From assembly GCA_030431355.1 (NCBI GenBank), contig JAUIJG010000284.1:1-7053 (forward strand): 7,053 nt of DNA. Reading direction: 5' to 3'. The translations under genes were made by a program, and so were the position numbers. Positions 1-5,746 of this stretch are shown here, piece after piece (within the stretch, counting starts at the first letter, position 1; each line of letters opens with the position of its first letter). Under the pieces are notes generated by a model. The model made no database searches, was not told the DNA's origin, and saw nothing but the letters and a program-made list of their open reading frames with translations. This DNA comes from a bacterium. Its GTDB lineage: Bacteria > Cyanobacteriota > Vampirovibrionia > Obscuribacterales > Obscuribacteraceae.

Positions 1-572
1 AATAGAAGTGCTCTGCTAAAATTTCCAGCATCAGGTGCTGACTGTTCACTTGCCTCTCCTCTCTGCTCGGCCAATTCGATCACACTGAGAGCGATCGGCA
101 ACATCATCGCTGTGGTGGCAGTGTTGGAGACAAACGCGGAAAGAAAGGCGGTGACAAGCATAATACCGGCTATTATGCTGAGGGGAGTGGCACCTACTAT
201 TCTGATGGTATTGTAAGCGATGCGTTTATCCAGCCCCCATTTCTCCAGGGCTATGGCAATTAGAAACCCTCCCAAAACAAGGAACACAAGCGGATGAGAA
301 TAGGGAGCCGTGGCAGACGAGATAGAGGTGACTCCCAACATTGGAAATAGAACCACCGGCAAAAGGGCCGTGGCGGATATATGTATCGCTTCCGTTAGCC
401 ACCAGGTTCCCATCCAGACCATGATCGAGAGTGTAATTCTGCCGGCGTTGGAAAACACGGCGGTGGAGCCATCTGCGGCGAGGTAAAAGTCAGGCAACAG
501 AAAATAGGTTAGTGCTGCAAAAACCGGTCCGCAAATAAGACCTATCAATTGGAGCTGAGACTTAAATTGCAA
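1..572 (-). CDS. DASS/SLC13-family sodium-coupled anion transporter (partial, N-terminal 190 residues)
   Basis: This is an inner-membrane secondary transporter of the divalent anion:sodium symporter family, whose members carry dicarboxylates, citrate or sulfate with Na+. The reading frame is open from 572 to the window edge, so the C-terminal half is missing (family members are usually about 450-550 residues). Hydrophobic segments lie at about residues 9-26, 46-60, 65-80, 93-110, 128-148 and 151-165. The WWLTEAI block is at 57-63 and the SNT motif at 149-151, followed by ATTAMMLPI. In this family the first SNT forms half of the sodium/substrate site, and its position here agrees with characterised members. 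Residue 64 is His where TEAIP is usual. The start is TTG: an AGAGGA site lies 9 bases before it, a TGA closes the frame 14 codons upstream, and no ATG lies between. The exact substrate cannot be told from this half. Confidence 0.88.
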   Translation of the reverse strand, partial: MQFKSQLQLIGLICGPVFAALTYFLLPDFYLAADGSTAVFSNAGRITLSIMVWMGTWWLTEAIHISATALLPVVLFPMLGVTSISSATAPYSHPLVFLVLGGFLIAIALEKWGLDKRIAYNTIRIVGATPLSIIAGIMLVTAFLSAFVSNTATTAMMLPIALSVIELAEQRGEASEQSAPDAGNFSRALL

Positions 573-581
573 GACCCCTTT

Positions 582-587
582 TCCTCT
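582..587 (-). promoter_or_regulatory. Ribosome binding site that sets a TTG start for the transporter
   Basis: AGAGGA on the minus strand ends 9 bases before the TTG at 572-570. It is the only good Shine-Dalgarno match in the open stretch before the conserved coding sequence, so it supports TTG as the start codon. A second purine run, AAGGGG, lies too close to the TTG to be the main site. Confidence 0.6.
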
Positions 588-672
588 ACCTTGACTACCT
601 GAAACAATTCAATCGACTTAGCAAATTTTATCCTAGTCCCCATCCGCTCCCATACCCGCTGTCAAGACCTGT

Positions 673-692
673 TGTCCTATCGAGCAAGGACA
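673..692. repeat. Inverted repeat (6-bp stem) between the divergent genes
   Basis: TGTCCT at 673-678 and AGGACA at 687-692 are perfect complements around an 8-base loop. On the minus strand this would fold at the 5' side of the transporter leader, if transcription starts that far upstream. No U-run follows on either strand, so it does not look like an intrinsic terminator. An operator or leader hairpin is possible; the stem is short enough to be chance. Confidence 0.3.
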
Positions 693-739
693 GGATCGCC
701 CGCAGAATGTTAGAGTAGGCCTTGTTCCGAATTCCCCAC

Positions 740-770
740 AGCTAATCTCGACTAAACTCCGAAGCTAATC
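740..770. repeat. Direct repeat AGCTAATC, two copies 23 bp apart
   Basis: AGCTAATC occurs at 740-747 and 763-770, 23 bases start to start, about two helical turns. It lies 55-85 bases upstream of the TPR gene start and just before the palindrome at 773-787. Repeats phased this way can bind a regulator side by side on the helix. This is pattern only; I know no factor with this site. Confidence 0.35.
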
Positions 771-772
771 AG

Positions 773-787
773 TCGGGACGGTCCCGA
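773..787. promoter_or_regulatory. Perfect 7+1+7 palindrome upstream of the TPR gene
   Basis: TCGGGAC, one central G, then GTCCCGA: a perfect odd-length palindrome 37 bases before the TTG start at 825. As DNA it could be an operator. As RNA it would form a GC-rich hairpin with a very tight loop in the leader. No U-run follows, so it is unlikely to be a terminator. I found no convincing -35/-10 pair nearby to say which role applies. Confidence 0.4.
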
Positions 788-813
788 ATTTTGGGATAGG
801 GCATCCGCATTTT

Positions 814-818
814 AGAGG
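814..818 (+). promoter_or_regulatory. Ribosome binding site that sets a TTG start for the TPR gene
   Basis: AGAGG lies 6 bases before TTG at 825-827. An in-frame TAG at 813-815 overlaps the site, so translation of this frame cannot begin further upstream. The only other codon left is ATT at 822, a much rarer start. TTG is therefore the best choice. Confidence 0.6.
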
Positions 819-824
819 TTCATT

Positions 825-2102
825 TTGCTACCGTATATAAGGTCAGTTTCTTTCTTAGTATTTATTGCACTAATCTATATAACAATAGCGCCGATAACAC
901 CGGTTTGCGCAGAGTCCAATGCTCAGAGCCTGACTACATTGCTCGAACAAGCCCGCAATTTCAGGGTCGCGCACAAGTACGAAGAAGCGCTCGGAGTCTA
1001 CGATTCGATTCTGTCCCAGCACCCGGACAACGCCATCGCGCACCAGGAAAAAGGTGCGGTTCTCGCGTCACTAAATCGTTACCGTGATGCCATCTCAGCA
1101 GAGAACGAAGCGCTCAAACTGGATCCTAAACTTCATCTTGCCCATATTTACAAAGGCATGATCTACTGCAACAAAGAAAGGAATCTAGATGCTTATGAGG
1201 AGTTCAAAGATGCTTTAAAGATCAAGCCCGAGAGTTTTGTAGTACACATGAGACTCGGTCTTGTTTGCAGTCGACTCAAAAGAAAAGAAGAAGCTCTAGA
1301 GTGGTATCAAAAAGCTGCAAATTTAATCAAGGATCGCTCAGCACCACATCTTGCGCTCAGCTCGGTCTTTATAAGAACCGGAGACATCGATAAAGCTGTG
1401 GAAGAGGCAAAACTAGCGATAAAGCTTGAGCCGACTGCGGTCAATTATAGTAATCTCGGTGAAATCTACTCCCTGATCAATCATCTGGATGAAGCTCGGG
1501 AGAATTTAAAGAAAGCTCTGGAGCTGGATCCTGAGATGGTTCCAGCCTGGGTTACCCTTGGTCGAGTTTTCACCCTCACGGGGGATTACAAAGAAGCGCT
1601 GGAAGCATACAGTAGAGCAAGAAAGTTATCTCGCAGGAACAAGGAGGCCTATACCGCCCTCGGCATGCTCAAAGACAAATCGATTCACCGCGTGGTCGTG
1701 ATGGATTCCAGCACTGATTGGGTGGACTCTGATCAAAACAGACCCGGCGACGGTAACCACGCGCCCCAGATAAAGATACAACTAAAAAATGTAAGCGGTA
1801 TAGATTTGTCCGGCAAGACGCTCTATTTCAGAGCTGTTTTTGAAAATCTAAAAACCGGTTCCAAAGCCCGGGCAAGGGCCAGAGTCAGGGAAGACTTTCC
1901 CCAGGGAAAAACCATAGAGGTCGAACTGCTCAGCAGAAAGACCCTGCACTTCTCCGGTGACCCTTCCGGATGGCCCTTTGTTCAATGCACCATTAACTGT
2001 CGAGTCGGTGACGTAAGCTCCTTCCAATCGCAATACATCCTGGACAGACTAATGGAAAAGAGAATTAAGAAAAACGCCGCAGACCCCACTTCCAATCTAT
2101 GA
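825..2102 (+). CDS. Exported tetratricopeptide-repeat protein with a beta-rich C-terminal domain
   Basis: This 425-residue protein is probably a secreted or periplasmic scaffold for protein-protein contacts. Residues 7-22 form a hydrophobic signal segment and VCA (27-29) offers a signal peptidase I site. There is no lipobox, because TPV precedes the Cys. About seven TPR units follow, at roughly 36-69, 70-103, 104-137, 138-170, 173-204, 205-238 and 239-272. They show the usual pattern, for example YEEALGVYDSIL, DEARENLKKALELDP and YKEALEAYSRARKL. From about 287 the sequence changes to alternating hydrophobic strands (IKIQLKNVSG, KTLYFRAVFENL, KTIEVELLS), which suggests a beta-sandwich that I cannot assign to a family. 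C388 and C392 lie close together in its last part. The start is TTG. The kinase gene begins 38 bases after the stop, so the two are probably one operon. The TPR part is certain; partner and role are unknown. Confidence 0.88.
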   Translation: MLPYIRSVSFLVFIALIYITIAPITPVCAESNAQSLTTLLEQARNFRVAHKYEEALGVYDSILSQHPDNAIAHQEKGAVLASLNRYRDAISAENEALKLDPKLHLAHIYKGMIYCNKERNLDAYEEFKDALKIKPESFVVHMRLGLVCSRLKRKEEALEWYQKAANLIKDRSAPHLALSSVFIRTGDIDKAVEEAKLAIKLEPTAVNYSNLGEIYSLINHLDEARENLKKALELDPEMVPAWVTLGRVFTLTGDYKEALEAYSRARKLSRRNKEAYTALGMLKDKSIHRVVVMDSSTDWVDSDQNRPGDGNHAPQIKIQLKNVSGIDLSGKTLYFRAVFENLKTGSKARARARVREDFPQGKTIEVELLSRKTLHFSGDPSGWPFVQCTINCRVGDVSSFQSQYILDRLMEKRIKKNAADPTSNL

Positions 2103-2123
2103 GACAATCTATTTAGGAGTCTC
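2101..2123 (+). promoter_or_regulatory. Possible coupling hairpin and distant Shine-Dalgarno between the TPR and kinase genes
   Basis: GAGAC (2101-2105, overlapping the TPR stop codon) can pair with GTCTC (2119-2123), leaving AGGA in the 13-base loop. The strong AGGAG at 2115-2119 is 21 bases before the kinase ATG, much further than usual, and no ATG, GTG or TTG lies in frame between. Only a weak AAAGAA is at normal distance. Terminating ribosomes would open this fold, so kinase synthesis may be coupled to TPR translation (inference). Confidence 0.3.
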
Positions 2124-2140
2124 TTACTAACAAAAGAAAT

Positions 2141-3472
2141 ATGTCGGACCAGCAAAACGAACCTAGAGATCAAACAGGGGAAGATCTGGAATCAGGTGGT
2201 CCAGCAGGTAATCCCGGTTCCCGCACCGGCTCAAAAAAGAGTCAGAGAATCTCCAGACCTAAGCTCGGTAGCCGCTCCACCCATGGAAGAATTAGCCCCC
2301 AGAACACTTTGCAAAAGATGGCGGAGTTCAGCGGGGAAGTAAGCATATTTGAGTCCCAGTCCTTGACCTTGCCCGGAGAGGATCTGGAAATCTCTTCGGA
2401 CAGATTTGAAACCCTTACCTTTCCTGAAACTCTGCGCCGGGAAGACGAACCTGGTATCACCCAGACCGAAAGGAAGGAGCGAAAACGTAGACGCCTCAAA
2501 GAGGTGAAAGAATCCCATGCGGAGATGAAAAAGCTGTCTGCGATTGGTCAAGAAGACAAAATGCTCAATCGCTACGAGAAACTCTCTTCTATAAAACGCC
2601 AGGAAGCCCAGCAAGACCCTCTGGTCGGTGTAATTTTAGACGGCAAGTATAAGATCACCGGTATCGTCGGAAAGGGCGCCAACGCCACGGTCTATCGAGC
2701 CACCCGATTGAGCGATGAATCGGTGGTTGCCATTAAGACTATTCGAAACAAAGGTTTCGAAGATGTCTGGCGCTTCAATCTGGAAATTGAAGCGATGGAA
2801 AAACTGAGCCATAGAAACCTGGTTCAGTATATCGACTGCATCAAGATGGACAAAGGCAATATATTCCTTGTAATGGAGTTGGTGAAGGGCATCAGTCTCC
2901 AGGAAGTTCTCAAAATACATGGTCCTATTACCGATGAAGAGACAATCTTTTCATTGCTTTTTCAAGTTTCAGACGCCCTCCTCAATGCCCACGGCAAAGG
3001 AATCATCCACCGAGACTTGAAATCAGGAAACGTGGTCATGTCAAAAGAGGTGGACAAACCGTTATTGGTCAAAGTTCTTGATTTCGGGCTGGCCAAACAT
3101 CACAAAGCAGCTAATATCACAATGCATGGCACCACCCTCGGTTCACCACTTTATATGAGTCCGGAGCAGTGCCGCGGAGAAGAGCCCACCGTGCAGTCGG
3201 ATATCTACTCCCTTGGAGTAATGACTTATGAGACGGTTGCAGGGGTTGTGCCATTCATTGGAGAGACAATTACAGACATCATGGCAGCCCACTGTGATCC
3301 CGATGTCACCCATATTCCGGTCGCCGAAGTTTATCCTGAAATGCGCGCTGTGAAACTTTTCGACCGACTGCTCTACAAAGCTTTAAATACCCATACGGCT
3401 TTCAGATTTCAGGACATGGAAGAGTTTCAGGATAGCCTGATCACGTGGATAGAGGCAGTTCGCCAGGATTGA
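2141..3472 (+). CDS. Eukaryote-like serine/threonine protein kinase with a charged N-terminal extension
   Basis: This 443-residue cytoplasmic kinase transfers phosphate from ATP to Ser/Thr of unknown partner proteins. The catalytic domain spans about 170-437. The glycine loop GKGANATVY is at 177-185, with Ala182 at the third glycine place. The ATP lysine is K199 in VAIK, and the likely helix-C glutamate is E215. HRDLKSGN is at 290-297 (catalytic D292, K294, N297) and DFG at 314-316. The activation segment ends in SPLYMSPEQ, with PE at 341-342, and SDIYSLG holds D354. R422 in AFRFQ matches the conserved subdomain XI arginine. All key residues are present, so it should be active. Residues 1-160 are polar and low-complexity, with a basic cluster RKERKRRR at 111-118, probably disordered or coiled-coil. 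I see no membrane segment or extracellular sensor domain, unlike PknB-type kinases. It lies 38 bases after the exported TPR gene. Family certain, targets unknown. Confidence 0.95.
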   Translation: MSDQQNEPRDQTGEDLESGGPAGNPGSRTGSKKSQRISRPKLGSRSTHGRISPQNTLQKMAEFSGEVSIFESQSLTLPGEDLEISSDRFETLTFPETLRREDEPGITQTERKERKRRRLKEVKESHAEMKKLSAIGQEDKMLNRYEKLSSIKRQEAQQDPLVGVILDGKYKITGIVGKGANATVYRATRLSDESVVAIKTIRNKGFEDVWRFNLEIEAMEKLSHRNLVQYIDCIKMDKGNIFLVMELVKGISLQEVLKIHGPITDEETIFSLLFQVSDALLNAHGKGIIHRDLKSGNVVMSKEVDKPLLVKVLDFGLAKHHKAANITMHGTTLGSPLYMSPEQCRGEEPTVQSDIYSLGVMTYETVAGVVPFIGETITDIMAAHCDPDVTHIPVAEVYPEMRAVKLFDRLLYKALNTHTAFRFQDMEEFQDSLITWIEAVRQD

Positions 3473-3539
3473 TACACCAATAGAACCGGGCATTGTCAAG
3501 GTTTTCTGCCAAAATTCCTCGTCAAATTCCTCCAAACGT

Positions 3540-3570
3540 AGATAGGAAAATAAATAGCTGCTATCTTTTT
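3540..3570 (+). terminator. Weak candidate intrinsic terminator after the kinase gene
   Basis: AGATAG (3540-3545) pairs with CTATCT (3561-3566) and runs into a T5 tract ending at 3570. A tighter alternative is ATAG, loop CTG, CTAT within 3554-3564, before the same T-run. Both stems are short and AT-rich, so termination would be weak. It lies in the 145-base gap before the next plus-strand gene and may partly separate it from the kinase unit. Confidence 0.35.
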
Positions 3571-3617
3571 GAAGGTCCAATATCCGTCCCCCCGTATCCC
3601 CCTGGAGAATAAATCAA

Positions 3618-4622
3618 GTGAAACGAGATAAGAGAAAACTGCTTGTCATATCCCTGACGCTTCTTTCGATCTTTGCCTTTTCCGGCTCCAGGGAAGCTTA
3701 CGGCATCGGTCACCAACTCGTAGCGGAAAAAAGCTACTTAGCCAAGACAGACAATGAAAAAGATACATTCTCGGCAGAGCTGAGTGTGCCGGATGATAGC
3801 AAGTCTTCACCGGTATGGATTACTTTCTATAACGGTTACGGAAAGAACCCGGGTTTCAGTTGGATTAAGGTGACTATGGCGCCGAAAGAAAAAGTTGCCG
3901 CAAACACTGATGGCTCCGAGGCTCCTAAAGACACGGAAGAAAAGCCCGAAGTGCTGGTGGACGAACATACATTCTTGAAGACCCACGCCAAATCAATAGA
4001 CCTGAGCGGCTATTTCGCCGACGGTCCTAGAAAAATCAAAATAGAAGGTTCCGGCAACAAAGGCTCTTACTTCGCCTGGGTGCTTACCACCGCCCCTTCC
4101 ATACTCACACTGTTCAATGCCACCACAGTCACTCCGGGTAAAAACTTCATGATTCATGGTGCCGGCTTCGGTACCGATCCGGACAAGATAAGCGCCACAG
4201 TGCAAGATCAGGATTCAAAAGTTATCTCGGTCAAAAATGGCATCATGGTAGCTAGAGCCCCGGAAAAACTGGAAGGCGACTGTGTGGTGCTCAGAGTGAA
4301 GAAAGGCGAGAAGTTAAGTAATCAGCTCAGCATATTGACCGACTACGTACCGCCACATTTGATTTCCATGAGCCCCAGGGGAGGAAACACCGGAGCCACC
4401 GTAACGATAAGAGGCTCTAATTTCTCCAGGGTTCCGGAAGAAAACATAGTAAGAATCGGGCCCAATGTGGCACCAGTTTTAAAAGTAATGGACTCCGAGA
4501 CCATGGTATGTAGGATACCGGACCTGGGCATCAATACCGATACCCTGCCTCTGACGGTTACGACAAACGGTCGCAAATCAGACAACTATCTTAATTTCTG
4601 GTGCGGAGACAATTTCTTCTAA
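3618..4622 (+). CDS. Exported protein with two IPT/TIG-like immunoglobulin-fold domains
   Basis: This 334-residue exported protein is probably a surface or periplasmic adhesion/binding protein. Residues 1-7 are basic and 8-22 hydrophobic, with signal cleavage likely near residues 24-29. Residues about 30-157 form a beta-rich module that includes a polar linker (about 92-113). Two tandem IPT/TIG-like repeats follow, at about 158-241 and 246-328. Each opens with a strand ending in a TVTPG- or SPRGGNTG-type turn, then a core strand with GxGF or GSNF (FMIHGAGFG at 177-185, VTIRGSNFS at 262-270), and closes with a VTTNG-like strand. Such domains occur in bacterial surface proteins and in sugar- or protein-binding contexts. 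The start is GTG with GGAG 10 bases before it, and no ATG, GTG or TTG lies in frame just upstream. It follows the kinase by 145 bases and may have its own promoter. No enzymatic motif is seen. Confidence 0.82.
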   Translation: MKRDKRKLLVISLTLLSIFAFSGSREAYGIGHQLVAEKSYLAKTDNEKDTFSAELSVPDDSKSSPVWITFYNGYGKNPGFSWIKVTMAPKEKVAANTDGSEAPKDTEEKPEVLVDEHTFLKTHAKSIDLSGYFADGPRKIKIEGSGNKGSYFAWVLTTAPSILTLFNATTVTPGKNFMIHGAGFGTDPDKISATVQDQDSKVISVKNGIMVARAPEKLEGDCVVLRVKKGEKLSNQLSILTDYVPPHLISMSPRGGNTGATVTIRGSNFSRVPEENIVRIGPNVAPVLKVMDSETMVCRIPDLGINTDTLPLTVTTNGRKSDNYLNFWCGDNFF

Positions 4623-4631
4623 GGCAGAAGC

Positions 4632-4649
4632 CCGGGGTTATTGGCCCGG
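4632..4649. terminator. GC-rich hairpin between convergent genes, possible weak bidirectional terminator
   Basis: CCGGG (4632-4636) pairs with CCCGG (4645-4649) around an 8-base loop, 10 bases after the stop of the IPT gene and facing the end of the minus-strand cysteine-rich gene. Neither strand has a clean U-tract after it, only pyrimidine-rich sequence, so it may pause or protect 3' ends rather than terminate fully. Confidence 0.3.
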
Positions 4650-4686
4650 ACTCCTCTTGTCTCCGTTGTTTATTCCGAAAAAAATC

Positions 4687-4992
4687 CTATGATTTGGTCA
4701 TGGCGATCATTGTCTCGCGCAGGCTCTCGCCATACTCATTACAATGTTGTTTGCCCTGAATTTTGTGAGCCCAACGCTTGTGATTGGCCTCAGTCACCAC
4801 CGATGCGATCTTATCGAGATGCTCGGAAGAATTTTTCAGGATATGCTCCTTCATCTTCTCCTTTAATGCTTCTCTCCAGGCTTCATCAGCCAGGCAGAGC
4901 AGTTTCTCCGGCATATCACAGCATTCTGAGCCTCCACCGGTAGTATTGCTTTTAGGACCGCAGTCTTCTTTGCTCTCGCAACTGTTACTCAT
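4687..4992 (-). CDS. Cysteine-rich small helical protein of unknown function
   Basis: I do not recognise this 101-residue protein with certainty. Its first 33 residues hold five cysteines (C5, C11, C24, C25, C33) in a polar, Gly/Ser-rich stretch, and C84 is further on. Residues about 28-100 look helical and amphipathic (ADEAWREALKEKMKEHIL, HLDKIASVVTEANHKRW) and hold five histidines (H50, H58, H71, H76, H83). There is no signal peptide or membrane segment, so it is probably cytoplasmic. Cys and His content suggests metal or thiol chemistry (inference only). AGGAGA lies 6 bases before the ATG, an excellent site. The gene lies downstream of a TetR-type regulator on the same strand, behind its own promoter with two operator-like palindromes (5049-5100). 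That makes it the probable main target of the repressor. Overlapping plus-strand frames lack comparable ribosome sites. Confidence 0.82.
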   Translation of the reverse strand: MSNSCESKEDCGPKSNTTGGGSECCDMPEKLLCLADEAWREALKEKMKEHILKNSSEHLDKIASVVTEANHKRWAHKIQGKQHCNEYGESLRETMIAMTKS

Positions 4993-5048
4993 TTACTTTC
5001 TCCTGTTTCTATCTTGAATCTGTCCGGACTCAAGGATCGACTTGTGTT

Positions 5049-5074
5049 TAATTAGGACCGGCCTGTTCTAATTA
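5049..5074. promoter_or_regulatory. TetR operator-like palindrome 1, downstream of the -10 of the cysteine-rich gene
   Basis: A 26-bp palindrome is centred on GG|CC at 5061/5062. Its halves are TAATTAGGACCGG and, read on the other strand, TAATTAGAACAGG, with two mismatches per half. For the minus-strand gene it begins at the last base of the -10 and covers the probable transcription start, an ideal position for repression. The sequence style matches known TetR-family operators, which are dyads recognised by two dimer helix-turn-helices. Confidence 0.68.
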
Positions 5075-5103
5075 TTAAATCAGACCGGTCGGTCCTAATT
5101 CAA
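5074..5103 (-). promoter_or_regulatory. Candidate promoter of the cysteine-rich small gene
   Basis: On the minus strand, -35 TTGAAT (5103-5098) and -10 TTTAAT (5079-5074) are 18 bases apart, with 4/6 and 5/6 matches to the sigma-70 consensus. Transcription would start near 5067, leaving a leader of about 75 bases before the ATG at 4992. The spacer is occupied by operator 2, and operator 1 follows the -10. The gene can therefore be driven separately from the TetR gene. Confidence 0.5.
5077..5100. promoter_or_regulatory. TetR operator-like palindrome 2, in the -35/-10 spacer
   Basis: The core is a perfect dyad, GACCG-GT-CGGTC (5083-5094). The right flank extends to CCTAATT, matching the half-site of operator 1; the left flank (AAATCA) matches poorly. 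The centre is 27 bp from that of operator 1. Lying between the -35 and -10, it would block RNA polymerase when occupied. Confidence 0.65.
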
Positions 5104-5114
5104 GTCAAAAAAAA

Positions 5115-5708
5115 CTAATTTGTCGAAATCAATGCCACAAGACTATCGATACCTCTCTCCATGGCAGCAGGGTCCTTCTGCACTTTAGCCAGGACAATTG
5201 CTCCGTTCATACTTGAAAGAATCAGATAAGCAGCATCTTCGGCGGTCAGCTCAGAACGAAATTCCCCGGACTCAACGCCATCACGATAACAATCACTGAG
5301 AACTTTTCTATAGCGCATATAAAACTTCTCTATCTGTTCTCTAAATGCCGGATGGAAATCGCTGGTCTCTGTCGCTAGATTCACGAATGGACAGCCACGC
5401 TGACAGCTATTCTCTTTCATGCCCCGTGCCATTCCGGTGAGGAAATTCTTCAGGCGTTCCCGTGGAGTGTGTTCTTTATTTTCCAGGCTGGGAAGAACCA
5501 TTTTGTCGAAAAAATAGTCGGACATATACTCAAGCGCGGTCAAACAAAGCTCTTCTTTCGACTTGAAGTGATAATAGAAATTACTCTTAGTGACATTGGC
5601 TTTGTCCAAAATACTCTGAATTCCCATGGGTTGAAATCCCTGGGATGACATCAGATCTATGGTTGCCTCAATTAGCCTTTCCTTGCTGCCCACAGGCTTT
5701 TCTTTCAT
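5115..5708 (-). CDS. TetR/AcrR-family transcriptional repressor
   Basis: This 197-residue DNA-binding protein has a normal length for the family and acts as a dimer released from DNA by a small ligand. The N-terminal domain (about 7-55) has helix 1 SKERLIEATIDLMSSQGF and the helix-turn-helix GIQSILDKANVTKSNFYYHF (29-48), followed by KSKEEL, the family signature. The C-terminal ligand domain holds SCQRGCPFVNLATETSD at 101-117, like the GC-x-x-x-NLA motif of many TetR regulators. C102 and C106 form a CxxxC pair that may sense oxidants, electrophiles or metals (inference). The ATG at 5708 has AGAGG directly against it, too close for a good site; GTG at codon 6 (5693) is an alternative start and would leave the domain intact. 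A perfect TATAAT and an operator-like dyad lie just upstream, suggesting autorepression. The stop is followed by T8, but no stem precedes it. Confidence 0.94.
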   Translation of the reverse strand: MKEKPVGSKERLIEATIDLMSSQGFQPMGIQSILDKANVTKSNFYYHFKSKEELCLTALEYMSDYFFDKMVLPSLENKEHTPRERLKNFLTGMARGMKENSCQRGCPFVNLATETSDFHPAFREQIEKFYMRYRKVLSDCYRDGVESGEFRSELTAEDAAYLILSSMNGAIVLAKVQKDPAAMERGIDSLVALISTN

Positions 5709-5720
5709 CCTCTACCCATT

Positions 5721-5744
5721 GACTAGTACCGCAAAGTCCTAAAA
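5721..5744. promoter_or_regulatory. Degenerate third operator-like site at the TetR gene promoter
   Basis: The left half is GACTAGTACCGC (5721-5732). The right half, read on the other strand, is TTTTAGGACTTT (5744-5733). Against AATTAGGACCGG they keep TAG-ACCG and TTAGGAC respectively. The site covers the predicted transcription start of the TetR gene, just after TATAAT, and ends 12 bases before its ATG. It is weaker than the two sites at 5049-5100, as expected for partial autorepression. Confidence 0.5.
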
Positions 5745-5746
5745 GA

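Larger units (their letters stand above)
5039..5106. repeat. Long interrupted inverted repeat enclosing both operators
   Basis: The left arm holds GACTTG (5039-5044) and ATTAGGACCG (5051-5060). The right arm holds CGGTCCTAAT (5090-5099) and CAAGTC (5101-5106). The blocks are exact inverted copies, separated by six bases on the left and one on the right. The outer halves of the two operators thus face each other within a larger symmetry, which may mean the sites arose by duplication-inversion. It may also help two repressor dimers to cooperate. Confidence 0.5.

Noticed and set aside
660..665. Perfect TTGACA on the minus strand as a -35 for the transporter
   Set aside because: No acceptable -10 lies 16-18 bases downstream; the nearest AT-rich hexamer, TAAAAT at 630-625, is 29 bases away.
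825..914. TPR protein as a lipoprotein with C28 as the lipidated residue
   Set aside because: The residues before C28 are TPV, not a lipobox; VCA fits signal peptidase I better.
2231..2614. Minus-strand 127-codon frame opposite the kinase N-terminus
   Set aside because: It is a shadow of the kinase gene with no ribosome site or recognisable domain.
4641..5017. Two overlapping plus-strand reading frames (4641-4943 and 4784-5017)
   Set aside because: They lie opposite the cysteine-rich gene, have no good ribosome sites, and give low-complexity products. The minus-strand frame has an ideal AGGAGA and a regulated promoter.
5107..5114. T8 run after the TetR stop as an intrinsic terminator
   Set aside because: Only a 4-bp pairing, TTGT/ACAA, precedes it, so there is no credible stem.
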